Assembly: GCA_024400115.1 (NCBI GenBank)
Contig: JAKSNF010000010.1
Span: 1 to 64,000 of the forward strand
Direction of reading: 5' to 3'
DNA length: 64,000 bases
DNA from: Paludibacteraceae bacterium
GTDB taxonomy: Bacteria > Bacteroidota > Bacteroidia > Bacteroidales > Paludibacteraceae
Under the pieces are notes generated by a model. That model made no database searches and had not been told where the DNA came from. It saw nothing but the letters and a program-made list of their open reading frames with translations. The position numbers and the translations under genes are program-made. Below, piece after piece: positions 52,972 through 61,722 of this stretch; the first letter of the stretch is position 1, and every line of letters begins with the position of its first letter.

Positions 52972-55470
52972 CTATTTCCCTATTCCTCCACCACTTCCAA
53001 GGCGCGAAGCTTCATCGCTCACTCCTACTTTACGTTGTTTTTGGTACTGCTGTTTTCCAAACAACCACGTCACGCCAATCGTCACACGCTGCATATTCAA
53101 GTTCGCATACACATTGGAGTAAAACCCTTCACCTAATCCTAAAATCGTCTCATTCGCCGTATAATCAGACCTCAGTATATCGCTCACTTGAACAGAAAGC
53201 GTCACTTGTTGAGGTTTCCATGTCTTTTTAAACGCGAAATTTATGCCATAATTACCCTCATGCCGTTGATAACCTACCACCATCGGTGCACTCCACCTGC
53301 CATCTACACTCATCTGTATATCTTTCGGCAGATAACCGGTCAAAGAACCATACACTTGCCCCCAGTTATGTCGTTGCACATAGTTTTCCTGACCGCGAGA
53401 GATAAAATTGAAATAGGACGCATTCACCGTTAATGCCAACCACGCACCATTGACTTTATGTTCTTCGTCGAACTTCGGAACAATCGGCAACTCTGTCAAG
53501 CCAAGCATTCCGCCATGGGTGGTACACGTGCCGAAGTTGACCCACATCTGCTGTTGATCGCCATAAGGCATCACTTGTGCTTTTTGGTTTAACATATCTT
53601 GTGTATGGGCAAAATTAAATGCCAGACTCACATATTGCGACCAACCGAAATTAAGGTCCACCTGATGGCTAAACTCAGGCTTCAATGCCGGATTACCAAT
53701 CGTTATCGTGTGGGGATCGAGGTATGACACAAACGGATTAAGTTGGTAATAACTCGGACGCTTGATACGACGCGTATAACTGAGGCTCATCGACCATTTC
53801 TCGGCAGGAGTATAACTCACAAATGCCGTCGGGAAGAGATTGAAATAAGAGTATCTGCTCGTTGTATCGGAACTAATCCAATTACCTACACTATACGTAT
53901 ATTCGCCGCGCAAGCCTACTTTAGCCGTCACTTTCTTCCACTGTTTGGATGCCGTCACATAAGCCGCAGCCACGTGTTCATCGTAATTAAAATCGTTGGT
54001 TGACGTATGCGTATCTTCCGCTAAGATACTGTCCGTCACCATACGATTGATAGAACCCGAATACACATACTTAACACCGGCTTCCAACATACCCGTTTTC
54101 CAAAAGCGCGTTTGGAAGTCCAGTTTAGCGTCCGCAATGTTATTATATTGTTTCGAATCAATATCCAGTCCCGGCACAACCGGATGGGTATAGGGAGAGA
54201 CGATATCAACGTATGCAAAGTTACGTTGCGAGTTGAGCGAATGGTTATAGAATCGTATATAGTCCGCATTAACTGTCAATTCACGGGAGAGCGAATCGCA
54301 GAACACGTGAGTGAAGTTCAGATTGAAATTGTGCTGAGGACCATAATCCGACTGCCGTCCCTTTGTAGCGATATATTGGAGGTACTCATTATTATATTTT
54401 ATATAGGAGTGCATCTTACTTGTATCGTCCGTTCCGGAGGTATGCGTAAAGAACGGAAAATTTGCGATGAAACCGAAGGTATTCACACTATCTATATACC
54501 AATCATTGCTCACCCGTAGCGAATAGTATTGCGACCTGTCCTCATATTGCGACATACCCTTCATAGACAACGTATCCTTCGGTTCTTGACTCTCCACTCC
54601 CACCGGCTGCTTGTTCTGTGTCAGCGGAGAATAAGACAAGTCGTTATAGGATTGAATAAGGGTCACGTTGGTATAGGTCTTGGCGGTTCGATAGTTGAGA
54701 TTAAGGTACGCACTTTCCGTAGAGTGATAGCGTTTAACGTCCCCAAAATACATGCCCCCATAATTAGCCGCCAATATACCATTTAACCCACGCATCTTAT
54801 TGCGTTTGAGTTTAATATTGATGATTCCGCCTTGTCCCGATGCATCATATTTAGCCGATGGATTCGTGATTATTTCCAATTTTTCTATCATCGTTCCGTT
54901 CGAACCCGTAAGCATCGCATTGAGTTGAGCACCACTCATATAAGAGGGGCGACCATCGATATACACTTCTACCGATTTGCCGTTCACTGTTATGTTACCA
55001 TCTTTATCTACCATCACACCGGGAGCTTTCTTCAATATCTCAACCCCATTACTCCCCACCGCAAACGGCGACTCCGACACGTTCATCACAATCTTATCCC
55101 CTACTCGCTCCACGAGAGGGCGTTTGGCACTGACTTCCACTTCCTCTAATTGCTTCGTCGTCTCATGCAGAACAAAATCGTGCGACTTCTCGCCCTCGCG
55201 CAGGATATAATATTGAGTCTCATATCCCACAAACGAAGCCGATAAAATTGGGTCTAATTCATAATTCAAAATTCCAAACTCTAAACTATACCCTCCCGTC
55301 TCGTCAGTAATCGCACCGGCAAGCAGGGTGCTATCGGCATTCATTAACGAAATCGTTGCATAGGACACCGGTTGTCCCGTTACCCCATCAACGACCTTCC
55401 CACTCAGCGTTTGTGCCCTCAATCCGAGCACCTGAGCCATCAATAATAATGTAAATAAAATACGTTTCAT
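52972..55470 (-). CDS. TonB-receptor-like outer-membrane protein (OMP_b-brl_3)
   Basis: An 832-aa protein: signal peptide (MKRILFTLLLMAQVLGLRA), carboxypeptidase-regulatory domain (TLSGKVVDGVTGQPVSYATISLMNADSTLL, residues 20-110), plug-like segment (SPFAVGSNGVEILKKAPGVMVDKDGNITVNGKSVEVYIDG, near 130-175) and an outer-membrane barrel ending in VTIGVTWLFGK. The family is typical of Bacteroidota proteins without a clear TonB box. An insertion, YSLEFGILNYELD (near residue 66, DNA about 55254-55290), matches the dispersed micro-repeats. Confidence 0.88.
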   Translation of the reverse strand: MKRILFTLLLMAQVLGLRAQTLSGKVVDGVTGQPVSYATISLMNADSTLLAGAITDETGGYSLEFGILNYELDPILSASFVGYETQYYILREGEKSHDFVLHETTKQLEEVEVSAKRPLVERVGDKIVMNVSESPFAVGSNGVEILKKAPGVMVDKDGNITVNGKSVEVYIDGRPSYMSGAQLNAMLTGSNGTMIEKLEIITNPSAKYDASGQGGIINIKLKRNKMRGLNGILAANYGGMYFGDVKRYHSTESAYLNLNYRTAKTYTNVTLIQSYNDLSYSPLTQNKQPVGVESQEPKDTLSMKGMSQYEDRSQYYSLRVSNDWYIDSVNTFGFIANFPFFTHTSGTDDTSKMHSYIKYNNEYLQYIATKGRQSDYGPQHNFNLNFTHVFCDSLSRELTVNADYIRFYNHSLNSQRNFAYVDIVSPYTHPVVPGLDIDSKQYNNIADAKLDFQTRFWKTGMLEAGVKYVYSGSINRMVTDSILAEDTHTSTNDFNYDEHVAAAYVTASKQWKKVTAKVGLRGEYTYSVGNWISSDTTSRYSYFNLFPTAFVSYTPAEKWSMSLSYTRRIKRPSYYQLNPFVSYLDPHTITIGNPALKPEFSHQVDLNFGWSQYVSLAFNFAHTQDMLNQKAQVMPYGDQQQMWVNFGTCTTHGGMLGLTELPIVPKFDEEHKVNGAWLALTVNASYFNFISRGQENYVQRHNWGQVYGSLTGYLPKDIQMSVDGRWSAPMVVGYQRHEGNYGINFAFKKTWKPQQVTLSVQVSDILRSDYTANETILGLGEGFYSNVYANLNMQRVTIGVTWLFGKQQYQKQRKVGVSDEASRLGSGGGIGK
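55254..55290. repeat. TTTAGAGTTT micro-repeat inside the receptor gene
   Basis: ATTCAAAATTCCAAACTCTA, read on the minus strand in frame as SLEFGILNYEL between two strands of the regulatory domain. Confidence 0.65.
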
Positions 55471-55530
55471 CTATTCAAATTTGTCTTTATTCTTTTGTCC
55501 TTGTTCCATTGTCCTTTCGGATTTCGAGTG

Positions 55531-55538
55531 CAAAGTTA
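55531..55538 (-). promoter_or_regulatory. Receptor gene promoter (-7 box)
   Basis: Minus strand TAACTTTG at 55538-55531; -33 reads ATTG. Confidence 0.5.
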
Positions 55539-55630
55539 CAACTTTTTTCAGTATTATGCAATACATAGTACTATAAAAGTGCAGAATATCTTGTTTTTGT
55601 AAACTATACATAGCAAAAATGGCGGAAAAA

Positions 55631-55662
55631 TTTGCGTATATCGAAAAAAAGTAGTACCTTTG
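55631..55662 (+). promoter_or_regulatory. Promoter of the Fe-alcohol dehydrogenase gene
   Basis: TTTG (55631-55634), 20-nt gap, TACCTTTG (55655-55662). Confidence 0.8.
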
Positions 55663-55694
55663 CAGCCGCAAAGGTTTTTTAATAATAGACAACT

Positions 55695-56885
55695 ATGCTT
55701 TACGATTTCACTTTTTACAACCCTACACGGATTCATTTCGGTAAGGGAGCACTCGCTCACCTTAAAGACGAACTCAGTCAATACGGTGAAGCTGTCTTAC
55801 TCGTTTATGGCAAGGCCTCTATCAAGAAAATCGGTCTCTATGACCAAGTAATGACCATCCTCCAAGCCGCCGGCAAGAAAGTAGTTGAACTCAGCGGCGT
55901 GAGCGCTAACCCCCGCTGGAGCGAGGTGGTTGAAGGCTGCCGCCTTGCCAAAGAGAACAAAGTTAGTCTTATCCTCGCTGTAGGCGGTGGTAGTGTCATT
56001 GACTGCTCTAAGGGAATAGCCGCTTGCACCTACGCTACGGGTGACGCGTGGGACCGTTATTATATACACCAGAACCATGTCGATAACGAGATTATCCCTA
56101 TCGGTACTATCCTCACGATGGTTGGAACGGGCAGCGAGATGAACAGTTCCTCCGTCGTTACTAACGAGGAACAGAAACTCAAGATCGGGTGCGGCTTTGA
56201 TGACCGCCTCAATCCGCGTTTCTCTATCCTCAATCCCGAATATACCTACTCCGTTCCCCAATACCAGATGGTGAGCGGTATCTTTGATATCTTCTCCCAC
56301 TTGATGGAACTATACTTCTCGGGTGAGGACGATAATGTATCCGACTACCTCATCGAGGGCGATATGCGTGCCCTTATCGTAGCGGCTCGCAAAGCTATGA
56401 TTGACCCCAAGGACTATGAGGCTCGCAGTAACATCATGTGGTGCGCTACCGTTGCCCTCAACCGCATGCTCGGTCTGAGTAAGACCCAAGACTGGATCGT
56501 GCACCAAATAGAGCACCAAGTAGGCGCTTATACCGACTGCGCTCATGGTATCGGGTTGGCAGTCATCACGCCCGCTTACCTCACCTTTATCTATAAACAC
56601 GGACTGCCTAAGTTCGTACGTTATGCCGTTAATGTATGGGGTATTGACCCAACGGATAAGTCCGATGAGATCGTGGCTTTAGAGGGTATTGCCGCTTTGG
56701 CTGCCTTCATTGAGGAATTGGGTATTCCTACTACCTTACGCGAGTTAGGAGTGACGGAGGATATGTTAGAGCCTATTGCTCAAACGACCGAGGAGAATAT
56801 CGTCGCCCGCTATGGTGATGGCACCACCGGCTATCGCAAGATCCGCCACAACGAAATCCTGGAAGTACTGAAGAACTGTTACTAA
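55695..56885 (+). CDS. Iron-containing alcohol dehydrogenase
   Basis: A 396-aa group III alcohol dehydrogenase. AVGGGSVIDCSKGIAA (about residue 95) and TIGTILTMVGTGSEMNSSSVVTN bind NAD(P). Metal ligands follow in FDIFSHLMELYF and WIVHQIEHQVGAYTDCAHGIGLAV. It most resembles butanol dehydrogenase/YqhD-type enzymes that reduce aldehydes, usually with NADPH. Its place before an M13 peptidase gene does not identify the substrate. Confidence 0.93.
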   Translation: MLYDFTFYNPTRIHFGKGALAHLKDELSQYGEAVLLVYGKASIKKIGLYDQVMTILQAAGKKVVELSGVSANPRWSEVVEGCRLAKENKVSLILAVGGGSVIDCSKGIAACTYATGDAWDRYYIHQNHVDNEIIPIGTILTMVGTGSEMNSSSVVTNEEQKLKIGCGFDDRLNPRFSILNPEYTYSVPQYQMVSGIFDIFSHLMELYFSGEDDNVSDYLIEGDMRALIVAARKAMIDPKDYEARSNIMWCATVALNRMLGLSKTQDWIVHQIEHQVGAYTDCAHGIGLAVITPAYLTFIYKHGLPKFVRYAVNVWGIDPTDKSDEIVALEGIAALAAFIEELGIPTTLRELGVTEDMLEPIAQTTEENIVARYGDGTTGYRKIRHNEILEVLKNCY

Positions 56886-56897
56886 TTTGTTAATTAT

Positions 56898-58928
56898 ATG
56901 AAACGCAACATTATTTTATTTGTATCAGCCATTATGATGCTTGGATGTAATCAACCAAAGAGTGCCGGTATCCGCACCGAGAACTTGGATACCACTGCCG
57001 TTCCGCAAACTGACTTCTACCAGTTCGCCACCGGCGGATGGCAACAACTCAACCCTCTTACGGACGAGTATAGTCGCTTCGGCAGTTTCGATAAACTCGG
57101 ACTCGAGAACCTAGAACAAGTCAAAGAACTTGTAGCCTCCATTGCCGAGAAAGAGAACACGTATTCGCACGGTTCCATCGAACAAAAAATAGCTACGCTC
57201 TATAACCAATCCATGAACATGGAGCGCCGCAATAACGAGACCGACATCAACGCTTTCATTAACGAGCGTAACGAGATGTTAGACGCCTATCGCGCTGTGG
57301 CTCATAACCGCACCGAGCGTAGTAAGATATTAGGCGCTGCCATGGAGTACGGCTTATGGATGCTCTACGTAGAAGCCGACCCGGGTAACTCGTCCATGAA
57401 CCTCATGCAAGAGGCACAAGCCGGATTTAACCTCGGCGAAAAAGAGTATTACCTCGATACCGATGAGGCTACCATTAAGATCCGTGAAGCCTATCGCGCT
57501 CATGTAGCTCGTATGTTCGGACTATGCGGATATATCGACGGCGAACAGTCTGCCGATATCGTCCTTCGTTTGGAGACACGTCTGGCTACAGCGGCTCTCA
57601 ATAACGTTGAACTGCGCGACCCGATTGCTAACTACAACAAGATGAGCCTTACCGAGTTGCAAGACCTCTGCCCACAAGTCGATTGGACCGTTTATTTCGA
57701 AGCTATGGGTTGCATGCCCGATAGTATCAGTGTCGGTCAAGTGCGTCACCTCCAAGAGGCTTGTCGTATGCTCGAGGACGAGAGTGCAGACGACCTGTGC
57801 GTGCTCTTCTGCTGGCAAATGATTGACGGAGCCGCTTCTTATCTGAGCGACGAGTTCGTCAACGCCAATTTCGACTTCTACGGACGCGTACTCAGCGGCA
57901 AGAAAGAACTCAGTCCGCTATGGAAACGCAGCGTCGGTATCGTCAATAACGTACTCGGCGAAGCCGTAGGACAGATGTATGTAAAGCAGTATTTCCCCGA
58001 AGCGAACAAACAACGCATGCTCACCCTCGTCAAGAACCTGCAAACGGCTTTCGGTGAGCGTATCCAGGCACAAGACTGGATGAGCGATGAGACTAAAGCT
58101 CTTGCTTTAGAGAAACTCAATGCTTTCACCATTAAGATCGGTTATCCCGATAAGTGGAGAGACTATTCTAAACTCGACATCGACCCCTCTTTAACTTTCT
58201 ATCAAAACCTCCAACGCGCCGCTAAGTTCGAACAGGACTATAGCCTCTCTTACTTAGGCAAGCCCGTGGATAAAGCCAAATGGTATATGACCCCTCAGAC
58301 GGTCAATGCTTACTATAACCCCACCTCCAACGAGATTTGCTTCCCTGCCGCTATACTCCAATATCCGTTCTTTGATATGAATGCGGACGACGCCTTCAAT
58401 TATGGCGCTATCGGTGTGGTTATCGGTCACGAGATGACCCACGGCTTTGACGACCAAGGTAGTCAGTTCGATAAGGAGGGAAACCTTCAAAACTGGTGGA
58501 CAGCCGAAGACCGTGCCGCTTTTGAGGCTCGCACCAAAGTGATGGAAGAGTGGTTCAACTCTATTGAGGTAGCCCCGGGCGTGCATGCTAACGGTGCCTT
58601 CACTTTAGGCGAGAACATAGCCGACCATGGTGGTTTGGAAATCAGTTTCACTGCCTTCGCTAACTTAATAAAGAGTGGCAAAGCCAACCTCGCTACCGAT
58701 AGTGAGTTCACTCCCGAACAGCGTTTCTTCCTGTCTTATGCTAATGTGTGGGCAGGGAATATACGTGACGAGGAAGTGCTCCGTCGCACCAAGTCTGACC
58801 CCCACTCCTTAGGTCGTTGGCGTGTGAACGGTGCTCTGCCGCAGATCGGCGCTTGGTACGAGGCGTGGAACGTGGACGAGGACAGTCCTATGTTCATTGC
58901 CCCCGAGAACCGAGTTCAAGTGTGGTAA
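56898..58928 (+). CDS. pepO: M13 (neprilysin/PepO-type) metallopeptidase lipoprotein
   Basis: A 676-aa zinc endopeptidase. The N-terminus is a lipoprotein signal (MKRNIILFVSAIMMLGC, Cys 17), so it acts outside the inner membrane. The catalytic site is VIGHEMTHGFDDQG (HExxH near residue 515) with the third ligand in ENIADHGGLEI, and substrate-binding NAYYNPTSNEICFPAAILQ lies near 475. NDPHSLGRWRVNG-type sequence (as SDPHSLGRWRVNG) ends the S1' region. Full length. It starts 12 nt after the dehydrogenase gene. Confidence 0.94.
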   Translation: MKRNIILFVSAIMMLGCNQPKSAGIRTENLDTTAVPQTDFYQFATGGWQQLNPLTDEYSRFGSFDKLGLENLEQVKELVASIAEKENTYSHGSIEQKIATLYNQSMNMERRNNETDINAFINERNEMLDAYRAVAHNRTERSKILGAAMEYGLWMLYVEADPGNSSMNLMQEAQAGFNLGEKEYYLDTDEATIKIREAYRAHVARMFGLCGYIDGEQSADIVLRLETRLATAALNNVELRDPIANYNKMSLTELQDLCPQVDWTVYFEAMGCMPDSISVGQVRHLQEACRMLEDESADDLCVLFCWQMIDGAASYLSDEFVNANFDFYGRVLSGKKELSPLWKRSVGIVNNVLGEAVGQMYVKQYFPEANKQRMLTLVKNLQTAFGERIQAQDWMSDETKALALEKLNAFTIKIGYPDKWRDYSKLDIDPSLTFYQNLQRAAKFEQDYSLSYLGKPVDKAKWYMTPQTVNAYYNPTSNEICFPAAILQYPFFDMNADDAFNYGAIGVVIGHEMTHGFDDQGSQFDKEGNLQNWWTAEDRAAFEARTKVMEEWFNSIEVAPGVHANGAFTLGENIADHGGLEISFTAFANLIKSGKANLATDSEFTPEQRFFLSYANVWAGNIRDEEVLRRTKSDPHSLGRWRVNGALPQIGAWYEAWNVDEDSPMFIAPENRVQVW

Positions 58929-58942
58929 AAGACTTTCTTTAT

Positions 58943-60598
58943 TTATAGATGATATTGAACAAAGGCTTCGATGGCTTCGTAACTGGCTAAACCGAGGCGT
59001 TCGTAGAGTTGCGCCGTAGCGTGATTACGGTCTTCGGCACGCTGCCAGAAGAGACGTTCGTCATCACCTAAGAACGGAGCAGACTCCATCTGCGACTGAT
59101 GTTTGAGAATCGTATTTCGCTTGAACCGCAACTCCTCCGGTGACATTGGTACAGCCATCTCGATAAGGTCAATTGACCACTCCATCCATGCGCCACGGTA
59201 CATCCAAATACGACAATCTTTCAACCACGCCTGCGTGTCTTTGAGTTCGTCTATCGCTGCCAAAACAGCGTCTAAACAGACTTTGTGCGTACCATGTGGG
59301 TCTGCCAAGTCACCTGCCACAAACATCTCCTGCGGTTTGAGTTCAAGAAGCAGTTTCTTCACAATATCGACATCCGCTGGACTAAGATCCTTCTTCTTGA
59401 TTGTTCCCGTCTCGTAGAAGGGCAGATTGAGGAAGTGTATATGGTCTTCTTGTAATCCCATAAAACGATCTGCTGCCGTGGCTTCGCCTCTGCGAATGAG
59501 GGCTTTTAAGTCCAGTATCTCGCGGTGAGAGAAATTCTTGAGTTGAAATGATGAATTGACGGAATGATGAATTGATGAATTGACGGCAGGAAGACCATTA
59601 AGGAAGTCGAGAAAGTATTGCAGGTTCGTATCATCAACGGCTATACAGCCGGACGTCTCGTAAGCCACGTGGACGTTATGTCCCTGTTTGATTAGACGCG
59701 CAAACGTGCCGCCCATAGAAATAACATCGTCGTCGGGGTGCGGGCTGAAGATAAGTACGTCTTTGGGATACGGATTAGCGCGTTCAGGACGATTACTATC
59801 GTCCGCATTGGGTTTACCGCCGGGCCAACCGGTGATGGTGTGTTGGATATCGTTAAAGACCTTAATGTTACAGTTATAAGCAGAACCATAAAGTGCCACG
59901 AGTTCACTGAGACTATTGTCGTGATAGTCTTTGTTGGTGAGTTTGAGAATCGGTTTACCCGTTTTCTCGCATAGCCAAACCAAGGCCCGCCGCGTGAGAT
60001 GGTCGTTCCAATCGCACATAGTGACGAGCCACGGATATTCGATACGCGTCAGTAATTGGGACGCATTGAGGTCACAGATGAGCTGGGCGTGATCATGGAA
60101 CTGTAGTTTAGAAGCCGGACAGGCGTCGCTAACTTCCCCTTCGACGGTATCGCAGACAGCTCCTGCCTTATGCTCGCCCCAAGCGACGAGTACGACCTCT
60201 TTAGCGCGAAGCATGGTGCGGATACCTTGACCGCCGACCTCTCCGACACGACCTAATCCAAGAACAAGCAGGTCGATGGGTGTATCCTCGGGAATGACAC
60301 CATCGTCACGCCAGTCAAGGAACGTAACTTGCGAGCGCAAGGACTCTACCATCGGTCGGACATCCACGAGTGTGCGTCCGGTAGAAAGGACGACAGTGAA
60401 TGCCGGAGAATCCGCTTTGAGGACACGGTCTTTAATGATAGCAGCTACGAGGGAGCTGCCTTCGGTAGCGTTTTCAACGATGGTGGTTTTAATCTTCTCA
60501 CGACGAGTAAGACGGGCGAGTTCGAGAGCATCCTTTGTTTGATAGAGTTTGGATGGGACTCGCGAAAGGGTTATCTGAGATGATAGATTATTACGCAT
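58943..60598 (-). CDS. NagB-like (degenerate)/PIG-L deacetylase fusion
   Basis: A 551-aa two-domain protein. The C-terminal half (from about residue 275) is a PIG-L/LmbE zinc deacetylase: VLIFSPHPDDDVISMGGTFARL, then VHVAYETSG and DPHGTHKVC. The N-terminal half is related to glucosamine-6-phosphate deaminase but is much reduced. The FNMDEY and [13 protein letters not shown] motifs present in nagB at 47741 are replaced by FLDWRDD and GLGRVGEVGGQGI. Bacteroides relatives are about 660 aa. The deacetylase half also carries the in-frame repeat NSSIHHSVNSS (59547-59586). It is probably a GlcNAc/GalNAc-phosphate deacetylase in salvage. Confidence 0.87.
   Translation of the reverse strand: MRNNLSSQITLSRVPSKLYQTKDALELARLTRREKIKTTIVENATEGSSLVAAIIKDRVLKADSPAFTVVLSTGRTLVDVRPMVESLRSQVTFLDWRDDGVIPEDTPIDLLVLGLGRVGEVGGQGIRTMLRAKEVVLVAWGEHKAGAVCDTVEGEVSDACPASKLQFHDHAQLICDLNASQLLTRIEYPWLVTMCDWNDHLTRRALVWLCEKTGKPILKLTNKDYHDNSLSELVALYGSAYNCNIKVFNDIQHTITGWPGGKPNADDSNRPERANPYPKDVLIFSPHPDDDVISMGGTFARLIKQGHNVHVAYETSGCIAVDDTNLQYFLDFLNGLPAVNSSIHHSVNSSFQLKNFSHREILDLKALIRRGEATAADRFMGLQEDHIHFLNLPFYETGTIKKKDLSPADVDIVKKLLLELKPQEMFVAGDLADPHGTHKVCLDAVLAAIDELKDTQAWLKDCRIWMYRGAWMEWSIDLIEMAVPMSPEELRFKRNTILKHQSQMESAPFLGDDERLFWQRAEDRNHATAQLYERLGLASYEAIEAFVQYHL
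59547..59586. repeat. AATGATGAATTGA micro-repeat inside the NagB/PIG-L gene
   Basis: AATGATGAATTGACGG followed by AATGATGAATTGATGAATTG and ACGG, in frame on the minus strand as VNSSIHHSVNSSF. Same family as the spacer at 37027-37071. Confidence 0.85.
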
Positions 60599-60605
60599 AT
60601 TTCAT

Positions 60606-61676
60606 TTATTTAGCAATAACAGCATTCATAGCCTCCTCGGATTTCTCTTGCTCTTCAAGCAGGCGCAGTTGGGCATATGTACGGACGAGGTTATGCTCGG
60701 GGTACTGAATCTTATAATACGTGTCGCCATTGAGGTAGTCGGTGAAGAAACGAACGGTCTGCATATAAGAGAGCAGACGGCAGCCATAAGGCAATAACGA
60801 TTTCTCCAAGTCCGTCAGGAAAGTGGCACGACTGAGGTAACCTCGCGTATAAGCCTCAAAGACCTCCATGTTGACATGGATATTATCGAGGTTCTTATCG
60901 TCCTCCTCACCTGTATTAGCTGCCGTACGCATAAAGTCTCCAAAGTCGGAGAGTACATAGCCGGGCATGACGGTATCCAAGTCCACGATACACATGGGTT
61001 TGCCTTCTTCGTCAAAGAGCATGTTATTGACCTTCGTATCGCAGTGGTTTATATGCTTGTGTAGTTTACCCTCACGGTGCAAGCGTTCAGCCAAGCACAT
61101 AGCCTCACGACGGGCGTTGATGGCATCGATGATATCCTTGGTTTGCGCTACGCGCCCTGCCTTATCGTCACGGATAGCGTCATCGAACTGCTGCAAACGA
61201 AACTCGATATTATGAAAATTAGGGATAGACTCCACCAACTCGCCTTCGGGTATATCAGCTAACTGACATTGGAACTCACCAAAAGCCTGTCCGGCAAGGA
61301 AAGCCGATTCGGGCGTCACTTTCTCCTGCGAGGTAGCGTTCTCAATAAGCACATAAACGCGCCAATAGTCGCCTTCGGGCGTCTTGTAATAGAGTTTGCC
61401 GTCTTTGGTAGGAACGAGTTCGAGCACGCGGCGCTGTACGTCCTGCACACCGGCAGCAAGGAGTTTAGCACGGATATGATTAGTCACTTTCAGTATGTTT
61501 TCTTGCAAAGCATCCACATTAGTGAAGATGTGATGGTTGATACGTTGCAAGAAATACGACTTACCTCCTGCTTGAGCAGCAGGGAGAATAAACGAGTCAT
61601 TGATAAAGCCAACTTTGACGGGTTTGGGGTCAAGAACGGCGTTGGCTAAAGCGAATTGGGAGATGATAATGTTCAT
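60606..61676 (-). CDS. APH-family sugar kinase, probably N-acetylhexosamine kinase
   Basis: A 356-aa aminoglycoside-phosphotransferase-fold kinase. HINHCDTKVNNMLFDEEGKPMCIVDLDTVMPGYVLSDFGDFMRTAAN contains the catalytic Asp and metal Asp, in the form seen in NahK-like N-acetylhexosamine 1-kinases. The flanking GH109 and PIG-L genes support GalNAc or GlcNAc as substrate; this is inference by context. It lies 7 nt upstream of the fusion gene and after a TTTAGAG repeat spacer. Confidence 0.85.
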   Translation of the reverse strand: MNIIISQFALANAVLDPKPVKVGFINDSFILPAAQAGGKSYFLQRINHHIFTNVDALQENILKVTNHIRAKLLAAGVQDVQRRVLELVPTKDGKLYYKTPEGDYWRVYVLIENATSQEKVTPESAFLAGQAFGEFQCQLADIPEGELVESIPNFHNIEFRLQQFDDAIRDDKAGRVAQTKDIIDAINARREAMCLAERLHREGKLHKHINHCDTKVNNMLFDEEGKPMCIVDLDTVMPGYVLSDFGDFMRTAANTGEEDDKNLDNIHVNMEVFEAYTRGYLSRATFLTDLEKSLLPYGCRLLSYMQTVRFFTDYLNGDTYYKIQYPEHNLVRTYAQLRLLEEQEKSEEAMNAVIAK

Positions 61677-61722
61677 ATTAGTTGAGAGTGGAGAGTTTAG
61701 AGTAGTTTAGAGTTATTTAGAG
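61677..61722. repeat. TTTAGAG heptamer spacer before the kinase gene
   Basis: GAGAGTGGAGAGTTTAGAG then AGTTTAGAGTTATTTAGAGT; fills the whole gap between the GH109 stop and the kinase start. Confidence 0.85.
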
